Below, piece by piece: positions 17,601 through 23,900 of a stretch of 37,609 nt of DNA. The translations under genes and the position numbers were made by a program. The first letter of the stretch is position 1. Each line of letters opens with the position of its first letter. This stretch comes from Candidatus Kutchimonas denitrificans (GTDB lineage Bacteria > Gemmatimonadota > Gemmatimonadetes > Palauibacterales > KS3-K002): positions 44,393 through 82,001 of the forward strand of contig JAACAK010000012.1 of assembly GCA_011774835.1 (NCBI GenBank), written 5' to 3'. Below the pieces are notes generated by a model that searched no databases, was not told where the DNA came from, and saw nothing but the letters and a program-made list of their open reading frames with translations.

Positions 17601-17910
17601 AGTTGATCGGGAAGGGCAGCTCTAACGTCTTGAGCCCGACCTGAAGCCGGTTAAGGTCCGGCGGCGCGGGGGCCGTGTCTTGCGGGACCAAACCCGGGTC
17701 GACAGAGTCCAGTGCCGCGGGGCGAAGGATCGTGTCCACGGCCGGACGCACTCCGCCGGTATCCTGCGGCACCAGGGCCGGCATTCGAGCGAACCGTGCC
17801 GGGCCTGGCCGCGGTGTCGCAGGAGTCGGAGCGCCGCCCGCATAGCGGGGTAAGGCGCTCGAGACGGAGACGGCAAGCAAGCCGCCGATCAGGGCTAGCC
17901 TCGGGCGCAC
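11620..17910 (-). CDS. sprA: SprA/Sov-type giant outer membrane translocon protein (type IX secretion)
   Basis: This 2096-residue exported protein is homologous to SprA (Sov), the very large beta-barrel that forms the outer membrane channel of type IX secretion. A signal peptide occupies about residues 1-27, and a Pro/Ala-rich stretch follows. SprA-like segments include VHISIDYD-type sequence near DRIHVSIDYDNRREFDA, GDVSFPLPQSRYLTQGIP, GEDYIVDYDIGVIELRD and the hallmark TYLEDFEGG (863-871). Alternating beta-rich sequence continues to the C-terminus. Bacteroidota SprA is usually about 2300-2500 residues, so this is slightly short. The GTG at 17910 is the first start after an in-frame stop 30 bases upstream; its GGAAAG abuts the codon, so translation may be weak. 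The next gene overlaps its stop. No other type IX component or C-terminal sorting domain is visible in the window, so the full system is not shown here. Confidence 0.88.
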   Translation of the reverse strand: MRPRLALIGGLLAVSVSSALPRYAGGAPTPATPRPGPARFARMPALVPQDTGGVRPAVDTILRPAALDSVDPGLVPQDTAPAPPDLNRLQVGLKTLELPFPINFAARLPKPTQRLMGLRSRAGDWGARWVRDLRERLAEQREVLWLEHRPLAIKLVDRQAEAEAVQAENARVEGERPPPDTMAAAAPQPDVEPAPETTQGQPEVPPDVFGEFADLGVAVQGRVEMGGGWSRFRPCDATFQNCSPSLVPDLKPEIQFGGRVGGTITDRIHVSIDYDNRREFDAANNINVFYQGLEDEILQRVEVGDVSFPLPQSRYLTQGIPAGNFGIRATGQMGPIDFQTVWAQQKGDVGTRELQVGGGGQGFEQTAVTVLDDSDYERGRFFFLFNPDRLSDYPHVDVQRLLAADAPAELRPVSGVKVYRYEQLGFGAGAQIPEGFITAVAVAVDTIQTATGQDTVVTDTLSGLFRPLNEGEDYILHRSGIWMVLRNIVSEQEGLAITYIAANGDTIGTFNAEEQSDAHNNDPDNVDPPSLELIKGINHRPGTATWTRELHNVYRVSASPGVVETSVEMVISQGNPEVGNTFRTTPGGVQLEFLKIFGLDDDPTDNRLDLAHAFQISGTGVGEISGPVGTYIIPPTLEPFKTPPPLRGVNDPVNGQPFPLDPGDRNTTIYDEPNDVVRRGSNLYLLTISYRQRFEGFLSNISLAPGVREDSERLLIDGVELTRGEDYIVDYDIGVIELRDPEQWFRDNPQASVRVTWEQKPLFQIAPTSVFGVQARYLLGRTGEFNFIGLSQSERTLQTRPELGLEPSSVLLTGFSGRLNFQPRWLSNLVDALPGVETEAPSQLTFDGEIALSTPSTNTQGVTYLEDFEGGTGFSLALVSRAWRLGSVPSTAVGAEDVLPALLNEETAAEMVWQDQFLSQTGEIAGPLPTQQIDDQLVIQGAGTGRESALTLTLRSPENRQIAPRPNPPSGPSWASITHTLSASGRDFTTIEYLEFYVAVTDEAAESTTLILDLGTVSEDAFAIDSLGLPSGLGELNREVVPPRVWSNPDDTGLWGTGCEANPNQITYPLGDVAANCTRRNGIEDSEDINQNSVLDEDERFFRYSVKLGDRGGYFVRDANEFGGARFRLYRIPLRRPDHRERVTDAEFQNIRQLRMTVVANSDVRLVLARVRFLGSRWLKRNNTGVVQGLADTTSVFNPSALVEVGPISTLDDRYVPPPGVTEQAASQGGQFSPTSTAINEQSLSISFAEIQPNERAEVYLQYVQTPRDFLAYRSLRVWALGIEGDWGTNGEPLRFAVKLGEDKGNTYVFRTELPAVPPGGTGQELRQAWLPEIVIDMDVFIALRTRAEEIMLMSGGLPGDSTLQIWDVDLFQDGDSSYAVFVNQRSRAANLAAVRQVSLAVFNGGTTTASGQIWIDDMRLDSPTDNLGVVGRFNLDARASDVLDLSVSYASENPYFRQLAQRPSFRSDRSYAVGGRLQFDRFLPDSWRLSMPLTVSYSSRSSQPVLLPGTDVSGERLQSLRTAATRGLRMDLNLSRRPGVDTPVLGWFADNSALRLSYEKRTDRTSRSETETSGYSANYSFRSDVSDVSFPLLPVKDWRFRLTPVDLQFNLNYVNGRAETRRFQEVIELPSDSSVRPIKSLDNRLRLNGSMNFEPVPALRGQVALSQARDLAPTNFSVQGEAARELINAERSRLLGIDLGWLTASTLTMNWTWRPDVAVWLTPQASIDSRYRLNRGASYITQQEADTALLSDFDNSRALRTSLAFNAPVLARSTFGEPGGLLGALLGFVDRFDLISFSWIGTLASQYQRQGARPSLAYQLGLGGFESFRVQDGDTASRVADTEGISVSSGFRLPFGAGITVDYSNNTSLVETQVNQTRSNTVGWPNVNLNWSRVPVPGLLQRWVSTVGLRVGYNFREGRTEVLRSDQVRETETRSIPFSFNIALTTNWSFSYNLDWSEEERRDPTGVSFGDHVKHSIQVSGRLSPLSQQGRFRNPIRVSLRLSQDEQEQCRRLGDPFAPRADGTDGDAAAQSCEPFTDLRIRRVDLTVGTDLPPFVLGLQGSWRDTQSRIGQQPGNTQLEISLFGQFLLETGEIR

Positions 17911-17932
17911 CTTTCCGGACGTTCGGGTGTAG

Positions 17933-17947
17933 TTGGGTTAAGCCCAA
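17933..17947. promoter_or_regulatory. Inverted repeat between divergent sprA and lptF
   Basis: TTGGG-TTAAG-CCCAA is a perfect inverted repeat with five-base arms in the 60-base gap between the sprA GTG (17910) and the lptF ATG (17971). The short gap must hold both promoters and both ribosome sites, so a dyad here could be an operator for one or both genes. The arms are short and chance is possible. Confidence 0.3.
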
Positions 17948-17970
17948 AACCGCCTATTTTCAAGGCACCG

Positions 17971-19500
17971 ATGAAGATACTGAGACGCTATATACTTCGC
18001 GAGCATATCGGGCCCTTCCTGGCCGCGCTCAGCGTTCTCACCGGGTTGATGCTCCTCAACCAGCTGGCCCGGCGGTTCGGCGATCTGGTCGGCAAGGGCC
18101 TTCCCTGGTACGTGATCGCTGAGGTGTTCGCTCTGTCTATCCCGTTCATCCTGGCGATGACGATGCCGATGGCGGTTCTGGTCGCCGTGCTCTACAGCTT
18201 CAGCCGACTCGCCTCGGACAACGAGTTCACCGCTCTCAAGGCCGGCGGCATCAGCCTGTTGCGCCTGATGGTCCCGGTGCTGCTGGCCGCCTCGGCGCTG
18301 GCGGTGGGGATGATCTGGTTCAACGACAACCTTCTCCCCGAGTCGAACCACCGGCTGCGCATGCTGCTCACCGATATCGGGCGCAAGCAACCGACGTTCG
18401 AGCTGAGTGAGCGAGTGATCAACGAGGTGGTGGACAACAAGCTGTTCCTCCAGGCGGCGCGGATCGACCGGTCTCGGAGCACTCTAGAGGACCTGGTCAT
18501 CTTCGACATCGGCAACCGCGGAACCGATCGGATCATCTACGCAGATTCGGGTCATATGGCGTTCAACGAGAGTCAGACCGACCTGTACCTGACTCTGTTC
18601 AGCGGGGAGATGCACGAGCGGGAGACCGATGATCCGGCGCTGGACCAGCGGGCGTTCTACGACCGCCAGGTCGTACGCATCGCCGGCGTCAGCAACGAGC
18701 TGAGGCGCGGCGTGGGGGTCGATTGGCGGGGCGACCGTGAGATGAATATTCAGATGATGCAGGAGGAGATCATCGAGCGACGTGACCGCCTGACGCAGAT
18801 CGTCGACAGCCTCAGCCACGCGATCGACGGGCTGGCACCGATCCGGGTCGAGGCGGCGGAGCCGCGGGCGGTCCGGCCGGAGGCATCGATCGAGGAGCCG
18901 CGCGTGGACCGCCGGACCGACCGGCCTGCGCTCGGCCGCGTGGCGCGCCGGCTGCCCCGGGCGGCCGTAGAAGATCGGAAACCATCACAGCCCGAGCCGG
19001 TTCGGCAACGTTTCTCCCGGTCGCGGCGGTCGGCTTGGCCGCCGGCCGGCGACGCCGTCCCGTTTGCGGCTCGAGTCGCCAACGAGCTTCGGCGCATCGG
19101 TTCGCGGTCGGACATCCATCGTCGCGAGATCAACAAGTACGCGGTCGAGATCCACAAGAAGTTCGCGATTCCCGCCGCGGCCATCGTCTTCGTGCTGATC
19201 GGGGCGCCGATCGGCGTACGGTTTCCCCGTGGCGGAATCGGAATGGTCATCGGGGTAAGCCTCATGGTCTTCTGCGTCTACTACGTCTTCCTGATCGGCG
19301 GTGAGGAATTCGCCGACCGGGACATCATCTCTCCGTTCTGGGCGATGTGGGCGCCCAACGTGGTCTTCCTCATCGTCGGCTGCGCCACGCTCTTCTGGGT
19401 CACACGGGCCGGGACGCGGCATCTGCGGCTCCGCCGGGGACCCGCGGCACGTCCCACGGAGGCCGCGCAACCCGCCGGCCTCGGGAGCGGCGCCCGATGA
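17971..19500 (+). CDS. lptF: LPS export permease LptF with long charged insertion
   Basis: This 509-residue YjgP/YjgQ-family permease is one of two membrane subunits of the LptB2FG transporter that extracts LPS from the inner membrane. The start KILRRYILREHIGPFLAALS is typical. Helices 1-3 lie in the first 125 residues, with LASDNEFTALKAGGIS as the conserved coupling-helix region. A periplasmic beta domain follows, and helices 4-6 come after NKYAVEIHKKFAIPAAA. The family norm is about 360-400 residues. Here about 80-100 extra residues rich in Arg, Pro, Glu and Ala lie roughly between residues 280 and 370, just before the helix bundle resumes. AAGG lies six bases before the ATG. It overlaps lptG by ATGA, so the two are translationally coupled. 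Confidence 0.9.
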   Translation: MKILRRYILREHIGPFLAALSVLTGLMLLNQLARRFGDLVGKGLPWYVIAEVFALSIPFILAMTMPMAVLVAVLYSFSRLASDNEFTALKAGGISLLRLMVPVLLAASALAVGMIWFNDNLLPESNHRLRMLLTDIGRKQPTFELSERVINEVVDNKLFLQAARIDRSRSTLEDLVIFDIGNRGTDRIIYADSGHMAFNESQTDLYLTLFSGEMHERETDDPALDQRAFYDRQVVRIAGVSNELRRGVGVDWRGDREMNIQMMQEEIIERRDRLTQIVDSLSHAIDGLAPIRVEAAEPRAVRPEASIEEPRVDRRTDRPALGRVARRLPRAAVEDRKPSQPEPVRQRFSRSRRSAWPPAGDAVPFAARVANELRRIGSRSDIHRREINKYAVEIHKKFAIPAAAIVFVLIGAPIGVRFPRGGIGMVIGVSLMVFCVYYVFLIGGEEFADRDIISPFWAMWAPNVVFLIVGCATLFWVTRAGTRHLRLRRGPAARPTEAAQPAGLGSGAR

Positions 19501-20567
19501 GGACCCTCGACCGCTACGTGGCCGGTCTATATATAAAGGTCTGGTTCATCTGCGTGTTGGGCGCGCCGCTCCTCTTCATCGTCATCAAGCTTACCGACGA
19601 TCTCGACAAGTACCTGGCGCGTGGGCTCAGCATCCAGCAGGTCCTTCTGGCACACGTTTACGATTTCCCCTATCAGATGGGGCTCTCCTTCCCCGTCGCC
19701 AGCCTGTTCGGCGCCGTGTTCACCGTCGCCCTGATGAGCCGGAACTTCGAGGTGACGGCAGCGAAGGCGAGCGGTATCAGTTTCTATCGGCTGATCGGGC
19801 CACTCGTGGTGCTGGGCATCGTGCTCAGCCTGGCCGGGCTCGCCCTGGGTGAGCTGGTCCCCATCACGAATCGCCTACGCGCAGAGACTTTGGAGGAAAG
19901 GGGGAGCGTCACGACGGCGGTGCGCAACCAGTTCGTCTACGGCGCGGACGGCGGCCGCGCGTACAAGATCCGGCGCCTCAACGCCGAGACCGGCGTGATC
20001 CGGGACATCCTGATCGAGCGCGAGGGAACCGGGCCGGATTACCCGACCTACAGTATCCACGCGCCGGCGGCCGAATGGGACAGGGACAGCTGGGTACTCA
20101 CCGACGGCTACCTTCATTACTACCCGCAGCCCGGCCGCGTGGTGACGTTCTCGTTCGACACGCTCCACCAGCCCGACTTCACCGAGAGCCCACGGGAGCT
20201 GCAGGCGGAGCCGAAGGATCCGGAGGAGATGAATTTCCGCGAGCTCGGCCGCTTCATCCAGTCGATCCAGCGCTCGGGGGGTGACGCACGCCAGCTCATC
20301 GTCCAGCAAATGCTCAAGATCGCCTTCCCCATGGCCTGCCTGATCGTGGTGCTGTTCGGCTCGGCCCTCGGCATGAGCACCGGGAGCCGCGGCCCGGCGA
20401 CGGGCGTCGGCATCGCCCTGGCCACGGTCCTGGTCTACCTGCTCACCGTCCGGATCTCCGAAGGGATGGGCGCCGGCGGCGTGTTGCCCCCCGTGCTGGC
20501 CGCGTGGCTGCCCAATCTACTTTTTCTCGTCATCGGGCTCATCCTGCTGGTCAGAACCCGCACGTAG
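19497..20567 (+). CDS. lptG: LPS export permease LptG
   Basis: This 356-residue YjgP/YjgQ-family permease is the partner of LptF in LPS export to the Lpt bridge. It begins MRTLDRYVAGLYIKVW, has three N-terminal helices and the conserved FEVTAAKASGISFYR coupling region (near 80-94). A periplasmic beta-jellyroll domain follows. QQMLKIAFPMACLIVVLFG marks the fourth helix, and two more helices end the protein. Length is normal, with no insertion like that of LptF. I chose the ATG at 19497 because it overlaps the lptF stop in ATGA and has GGGAG nine bases upstream; a frame open back to 19347 lies inside lptF. It is convergent with the degenerate GGDEF gene. Confidence 0.92.
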   Translation: MRTLDRYVAGLYIKVWFICVLGAPLLFIVIKLTDDLDKYLARGLSIQQVLLAHVYDFPYQMGLSFPVASLFGAVFTVALMSRNFEVTAAKASGISFYRLIGPLVVLGIVLSLAGLALGELVPITNRLRAETLEERGSVTTAVRNQFVYGADGGRAYKIRRLNAETGVIRDILIEREGTGPDYPTYSIHAPAAEWDRDSWVLTDGYLHYYPQPGRVVTFSFDTLHQPDFTESPRELQAEPKDPEEMNFRELGRFIQSIQRSGGDARQLIVQQMLKIAFPMACLIVVLFGSALGMSTGSRGPATGVGIALATVLVYLLTVRISEGMGAGGVLPPVLAAWLPNLLFLVIGLILLVRTRT

Positions 20568-20579
20568 ACACGGGCGTCC

Positions 20580-20615
20580 AAAAAAGAGCGGCGCCACCGA
20601 TTCGGTGGCGCCGCA
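20580..20615 (-). terminator. Intrinsic terminator for the degenerate GGDEF gene
   Basis: There is a perfect 12-base-pair stem, GCGGCGCCACCG (20589-20600) against CGGTGGCGCCGC (20604-20615), with an ATT loop. Read on the minus strand it is followed by TC and seven T residues, the classic intrinsic terminator form. It lies 27 bases past the stop of the gene ending at 20643. On the plus strand no T-run follows, so it would not be a strong terminator for lptG, though the stem could protect that transcript end. Confidence 0.92.
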
Positions 20616-20642
20616 TACGACACACCTCTATTGACCTGACCG

Positions 20643-21389
20643 TCAACCCACCTCGAGCGGCTCCTCCAGCAGCGAACAGCCGCCCGCGCGGCCGTCGGCC
20701 TTCGCCAGCAGCTGTCGCGGTTCCGCCCCGTCGTCGGGGTGGCTCGCCATGCCCACCAGCAATCGAACGGAGCTCGAGTCGCCTGCCATCTCGCGCTGCG
20801 AGAGGAACGACGAGAGCACCCGCTGCGCCGCCACCTGCGCACCCTCGGGCCCGGTGTCTGGCAACAGCATCCCGACCCCGTGCCCCTCGAATACACCGAG
20901 CACATCGAGCAGTCGACAGCACTCGCGCCCCTGTTTCGCCACCTCCTGCACGACCTCGTCATCCGGCGGGTCCAGCTTGAAGATCGCCAGCGAAAGCGAA
21001 GACTTGCGGCGGCGCGCCCGCTCCAGTTCGCAGTCCAACAGCAACGCGAAGCCGACTTTGTTGTAGCAGCCGGACACGTCGCTCTTGAGCTTCTGGATCT
21101 CGAGCGATTCATCCACGCTGAAAAGATCCAGCTCGCTCTTGCGCCTTACCCTCAACGGGCCCTCGCTGACGGCCACCGCCTGGGTCAGCGACTCGAGATA
21201 GTAGAGCTCCACCGCGCGACGTGCCGACACCGAAAGATGCTCCGCCAACTCGCGGGCCGCGTCCTTACCCTGACCCGGCTCGAAGTTCTCCATTCTCAAC
21301 GAGGCAAGGCGAAGACCCAAGGCGAGATCTCGTGCCGTGTTTGCCGCTATTCCGCGCAGATCCTGCGCCGCTGGTTTCGCAGGTTTCAT
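20643..21389 (-). CDS. Degenerate GGDEF-domain protein, probably catalytically inactive
   Basis: This is a 248-residue soluble protein. Residues 1-100 are mainly helical with no domain I recognise. Residues 105-240 follow the GGDEF fold: GCYNKVGFALLLDCELERARR in place of the LTGLxNR start, SLSLAIFKLD for the metal-site strand, then VFEGHGVGMLLPDT (166-179), where active enzymes have RYGGDEFxxLLPxT. LLVGMASHP and LLAKADGRA close the fold. The signature is EGHGV, so cyclase activity is unlikely; a binding or scaffold role is inferred. I chose the ATG at 21389 because AGGAG lies nine bases upstream; a GTG at 21410 would overlap the upstream stop by GTGA. It forms an operon with the zinc-ribbon gene and ends at a strong terminator. 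Confidence 0.75.
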   Translation of the reverse strand: MKPAKPAAQDLRGIAANTARDLALGLRLASLRMENFEPGQGKDAARELAEHLSVSARRAVELYYLESLTQAVAVSEGPLRVRRKSELDLFSVDESLEIQKLKSDVSGCYNKVGFALLLDCELERARRRKSSLSLAIFKLDPPDDEVVQEVAKQGRECCRLLDVLGVFEGHGVGMLLPDTGPEGAQVAAQRVLSSFLSQREMAGDSSSVRLLVGMASHPDDGAEPRQLLAKADGRAGGCSLLEEPLEVG

Positions 21390-21406
21390 CGTACCAAGCT
21401 CCTTGC

Positions 21407-21826
21407 TCACTCCCTCAAGCCCGGGACCGGGCTATGCCCGCCCCCTCGCTTCGTCTCGACCGACGGCACCCACCGCAACCCGCACCAGGGGCAGAAATAG
21501 GCGGGCTGGGCCTGCTCCGAATTGCCCCACCCGTCGGGCGAATCCACCGATCCCAGGTCCATCTCGCTCCCGCAACGCACGCATGCCGGAGGATCACCCC
21601 GCAACAGCTGCGACTTGAAGACATCGGTCTCCTCCGCCGTGTACGGTTCGATCGACAGCGTCACCTCGTGGTCTTCCGGCTCTCTCGTGCAGCGCAAGGC
21701 GATCCGTGCGGCCGAGCCGTGGCGCTCGACCTCCCGGGTACCGGTCAACAGCAACCCCGGGCACTCCCGGTGCGGGCAGTCGATCAGGCGTTCACGAGCC
21801 GTGTAGCTTCTCTTCACCTCACCCAT
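21407..21826 (-). CDS. Zinc-ribbon protein of unknown function
   Basis: This 139-residue soluble protein is rich in Cys pairs. C17/C22 lie in DCPHREC and C46 in ALRCTRE. C82/C85 (CVRCG) and C112/C115 (CPWCG) have the spacing of a zinc ribbon. The middle part (35-65) looks like beta strands. I do not recognise a named family; roles in nucleic acid binding or as a protein partner are possible. The ATG at 21826 has AGG five bases upstream. The frame stays open to a GTG at 21955, but those extra residues are Ser-rich and low in complexity. It sits 17 bases upstream of the degenerate GGDEF gene, so the two probably act together. Confidence 0.65.
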   Translation of the reverse strand: MGEVKRSYTARERLIDCPHRECPGLLLTGTREVERHGSAARIALRCTREPEDHEVTLSIEPYTAEETDVFKSQLLRGDPPACVRCGSEMDLGSVDSPDGWGNSEQAQPAYFCPWCGLRWVPSVETKRGGGHSPVPGLRE

Positions 21827-22167
21827 CCGCACCTGACGCGATGACGAATCCGCCGACCCACTGGCGCCGTTCACGTCCCCGGCCGTCCAGCCCGGATCGT
21901 CAGCCGAACTCGACCATCGTCGTCTCATCCCGATTACGCTCAGTTTGCCGAACACCTGCTCGAGGCCCTTCCGTCCCTTTTCCCTACCCGGGGTTTGGCC
22001 TATCTTGTGATCTATCCTATGTCGCCGGGCGCGCCGCCGCTCTCTCCCGCCTTCCGCTGACCGGACCTCACGACGCGGCGCACGCGGCCGGTTGTGGATA
22101 GGGCACGAACTCTGCCAGCATCGGATGTCGTGACCCGGAACTGTAACCGCAATTAAGGAAACGAATT
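21827..22167. other. Divergent intergenic region, no firm gene
   Basis: These 341 bases separate the minus-strand zinc-ribbon gene from the plus-strand small ORF and TPR gene. The minus frame from 21955 could be an N-terminal extension of the zinc-ribbon protein, which I consider unlikely. The AT-richer part around 22000-22025 (TTGGCC, then TATCCTATG) may hold promoters, but no element is good enough to call. The GC-rich stretch 22025-22090 holds no convincing hairpin. Confidence 0.35.
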
Positions 22168-22302
22168 ATGGCGCCTGGCCAGATGCACCACGGTACGGCC
22201 GAGTCGGGCAGAAAGGCCGCCGGCCACCGGAGTGCCGGTAATTCTGACCGAAACGTGGCACCCCGGCGCGGGCAACTGACAAAGTCAACCACCCTGGCCT
22301 GA
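22168..22302 (+). CDS. Possible 44-residue small protein or leader peptide
   Basis: An ATG at 22168 is preceded by TTAAGGA with eight bases of spacing, one of the best ribosome sites in the area. The frame runs 44 codons to a TGA at 22300-22302. The product is basic and hydrophilic (MAPGQMHHGTAE, then SGRKAAGHRS), rich in His, Arg, Gly and Ser, with no membrane helix or signal peptide. I know no relative. Its stop lies nine bases before the ATG of the TPR gene, which itself has no visible ribosome site, so it may drive translation of that gene by coupling. It could also be a chance frame. Confidence 0.38.
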   Translation: MAPGQMHHGTAESGRKAAGHRSAGNSDRNVAPRRGQLTKSTTLA

Positions 22303-22311
22303 CTCGATCGA

Positions 22312-23571
22312 ATGAGCGCACGCACCGATTTGGCCACTTATCTGCTGGGTGAGCGAAGCGAGCTTCGGCCCCTGATCGAAGCGATCGCGGCGGCCGGGGA
22401 CGGCGGCAGCCGAGAGCGCGCGGCGGTCGAGTACCTCCTGGTTCTGGCGACAGCCCGGCGTGCGGCGCGGCGGGAAGCGGTGGAGGTCCGGGCGCTGGAG
22501 CAGGTACGCTCCCGTTATTATCGCGTGTTCGGAAAAGACGACACGCCGCATGCCCGGCTGCTGAGAGAGCTGTACGCATCGCTGGAGGAAGACTCGGCCG
22601 CGGCCCTGGCGACAGCCCTGAAGCTCCTCGGACTACACCATCGGAAGCACGGCAGCTACCGGCTGGCTCGCGCTTCTTTCGCCCTGACCGTTGAACTGAC
22701 CGCCGAGCTGCCCGACGAGATCGAGCAACTCAACGCTCTATTCTGGTTGGGGCTGACGGAACGCTACCTGGGCGATCTGGACGCGGCTGAGGCTCTACAT
22801 CGGGAGCAGCTGAGCCGGGCACGCCAGGCCGGGGCGCACGGACAGGCGGTGCTGGCCCAGGAGAACCTGGGCCTGGTGTCGTTGCGGCGCGGCAAGGTCG
22901 CCGAGGCCCGTACGGAGGTCCTGCGGGCGCTGCAGGAGGCGGAGAGTTTGGGCGACAGCGAGTTGGAAGGCTACTGCTATCACGCGCTGCTTCTGGTGGA
23001 AACGTCCGCGGGCCGCCCGGGCGAGGCCGCGGTCTGCGGCTGGGAGGCGTACGGCCGATATGAATCCAACGAGCAGCGAATGCGGGCCCTGCAGGACTGT
23101 GGAGTGATCCTCTTCGAGGCGGGCCTGCTGGAAGCCGCGGACGCGGCGTTCGAGATCGTGGCGAACGGGTCGGATGACACGGCATCGCTCCTGCGGGCAA
23201 AGACCGGCCTGGCCGATGTCGCGGCGGCACGAGGCGACCGCGACCGGTTCGAAGCCATCAGCCACGACTTGCTGGCGGATGAGAACTTGCAAGCCCTGCC
23301 ATTCGAGTTTGCCAGTGCCCTGCGGACCGTGGGCCTGGGCTACGTGACGCTGAACGAAGAGCAACGGGCCCGCGAGTATCTGTTGCGCAGTCAGACCGTG
23401 GCGGAGTCTCGTGGGTTGGAGGATGAGGCCGCCAAATCGCGCCAGGCTCTTGCGAATCTCCCGGCCGGCACACGGGCCTTTCGGCCCCTGGTGCCGACCG
23501 GGTCCGAACTCGAACGCCTCGAGAGCGTTGGACGAAATGTGGTGTGGGAACGGGCTCAGGTGAGTGCTTGA
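22312..23571 (+). CDS. Tetratricopeptide-repeat protein
   Basis: This 419-residue helical protein has no signal peptide and no membrane segment, so it is probably cytoplasmic. Residues 1-100 are helical and charged. From about 100 to 390 the sequence follows TPR-like helix pairs, for example FWLGLTERYLGDLDAAEALH, AQENLGLVSLRRGKVAEAR and GLGYVTLNEEQRAREYL. Such arrays bind peptides or partner proteins; no effector or DNA-binding domain is attached. The ATG at 22312 lacks a Shine-Dalgarno sequence. Translation may depend on the small ORF ending nine bases before it. The gene is convergent with the tiny lipoprotein gene. Confidence 0.78.
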   Translation: MSARTDLATYLLGERSELRPLIEAIAAAGDGGSRERAAVEYLLVLATARRAARREAVEVRALEQVRSRYYRVFGKDDTPHARLLRELYASLEEDSAAALATALKLLGLHHRKHGSYRLARASFALTVELTAELPDEIEQLNALFWLGLTERYLGDLDAAEALHREQLSRARQAGAHGQAVLAQENLGLVSLRRGKVAEARTEVLRALQEAESLGDSELEGYCYHALLLVETSAGRPGEAAVCGWEAYGRYESNEQRMRALQDCGVILFEAGLLEAADAAFEIVANGSDDTASLLRAKTGLADVAAARGDRDRFEAISHDLLADENLQALPFEFASALRTVGLGYVTLNEEQRAREYLLRSQTVAESRGLEDEAAKSRQALANLPAGTRAFRPLVPTGSELERLESVGRNVVWERAQVSA

Positions 23572-23596
23572 GCCCCTTCACCGCCACCGTGTTCAA

Positions 23597-23722
23597 TCAG
23601 TCAGGGCTGCAGTGCGGACCACCCTGTGTGGGGCAGCCGTCCGGCGAGCTGGGCAGATCCGAGCAGCCCACGCTGAGCGCCGCGATAGCCAGGATGGCAA
23701 AGAGTACACGTGCGAGCTTCAT
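23597..23722 (-). CDS. Tiny 41-residue lipoprotein
   Basis: This short gene begins MKLARVLFAILAIAALSVGC, a textbook lipoprotein signal with lipobox LSVGC (C20). The mature part would be 22 residues, rich in Pro, Ser, Asp and Gly, with two further Cys (C30, C38) that could form a disulfide. GGAGG lies six bases before the ATG at 23722, an excellent ribosome site. The frame can be extended to 23845, but the extra residues are not signal-like. Function is unknown. Very small lipoproteins can act as envelope modulators or entry-exclusion-like peptides, but nothing in the sequence picks one role. Confidence 0.7.
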   Translation of the reverse strand: MKLARVLFAILAIAALSVGCSDLPSSPDGCPTQGGPHCSPD

Positions 23723-23751
23723 GCTGAACCTCCGGGGGACGTTGTGACCGC

Positions 23752-23769
23752 TCGCCGATCGCTCGGCGA
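23752..23769. promoter_or_regulatory. Palindrome in the leader of the tiny lipoprotein gene
   Basis: TCGCCGA-TCGC-TCGGCGA has seven-base arms and a four-base spacer. It lies 30 bases upstream of the tiny lipoprotein start, in the gap shared with the divergent response-regulator gene. In RNA it would form a stable hairpin before the ribosome site; in DNA it could bind a dimeric regulator. Confidence 0.45.
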
Positions 23770-23900
23770 AATTCCCTCTATTATGTGAGGTCGATGCCCA
23801 GGGCGCCTTATGCTTTTGTGACAGAATGTTATGATTCTTGGCCAAACGCCCAGAAGTCTGACAGGGCTTCGGATCTTATTCGGGGAGAAAAGCGATTTTC

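Noticed and set aside
13816-17625. Plus-strand open frames of 380 codons or so opposite sprA
   Set aside because: The minus frame has clear SprA features over its full length. The antisense frames lack domains and ribosome sites.
20580-20615. The hairpin as terminator of lptG
   Set aside because: No T-run follows it on the plus strand. The T-run is on the minus strand, so it serves the opposite gene.
23723-23845. 41-residue extension of the tiny lipoprotein
   Set aside because: The added residues are not signal-like, and the ATG at 23722 has GGAGG at ideal spacing.
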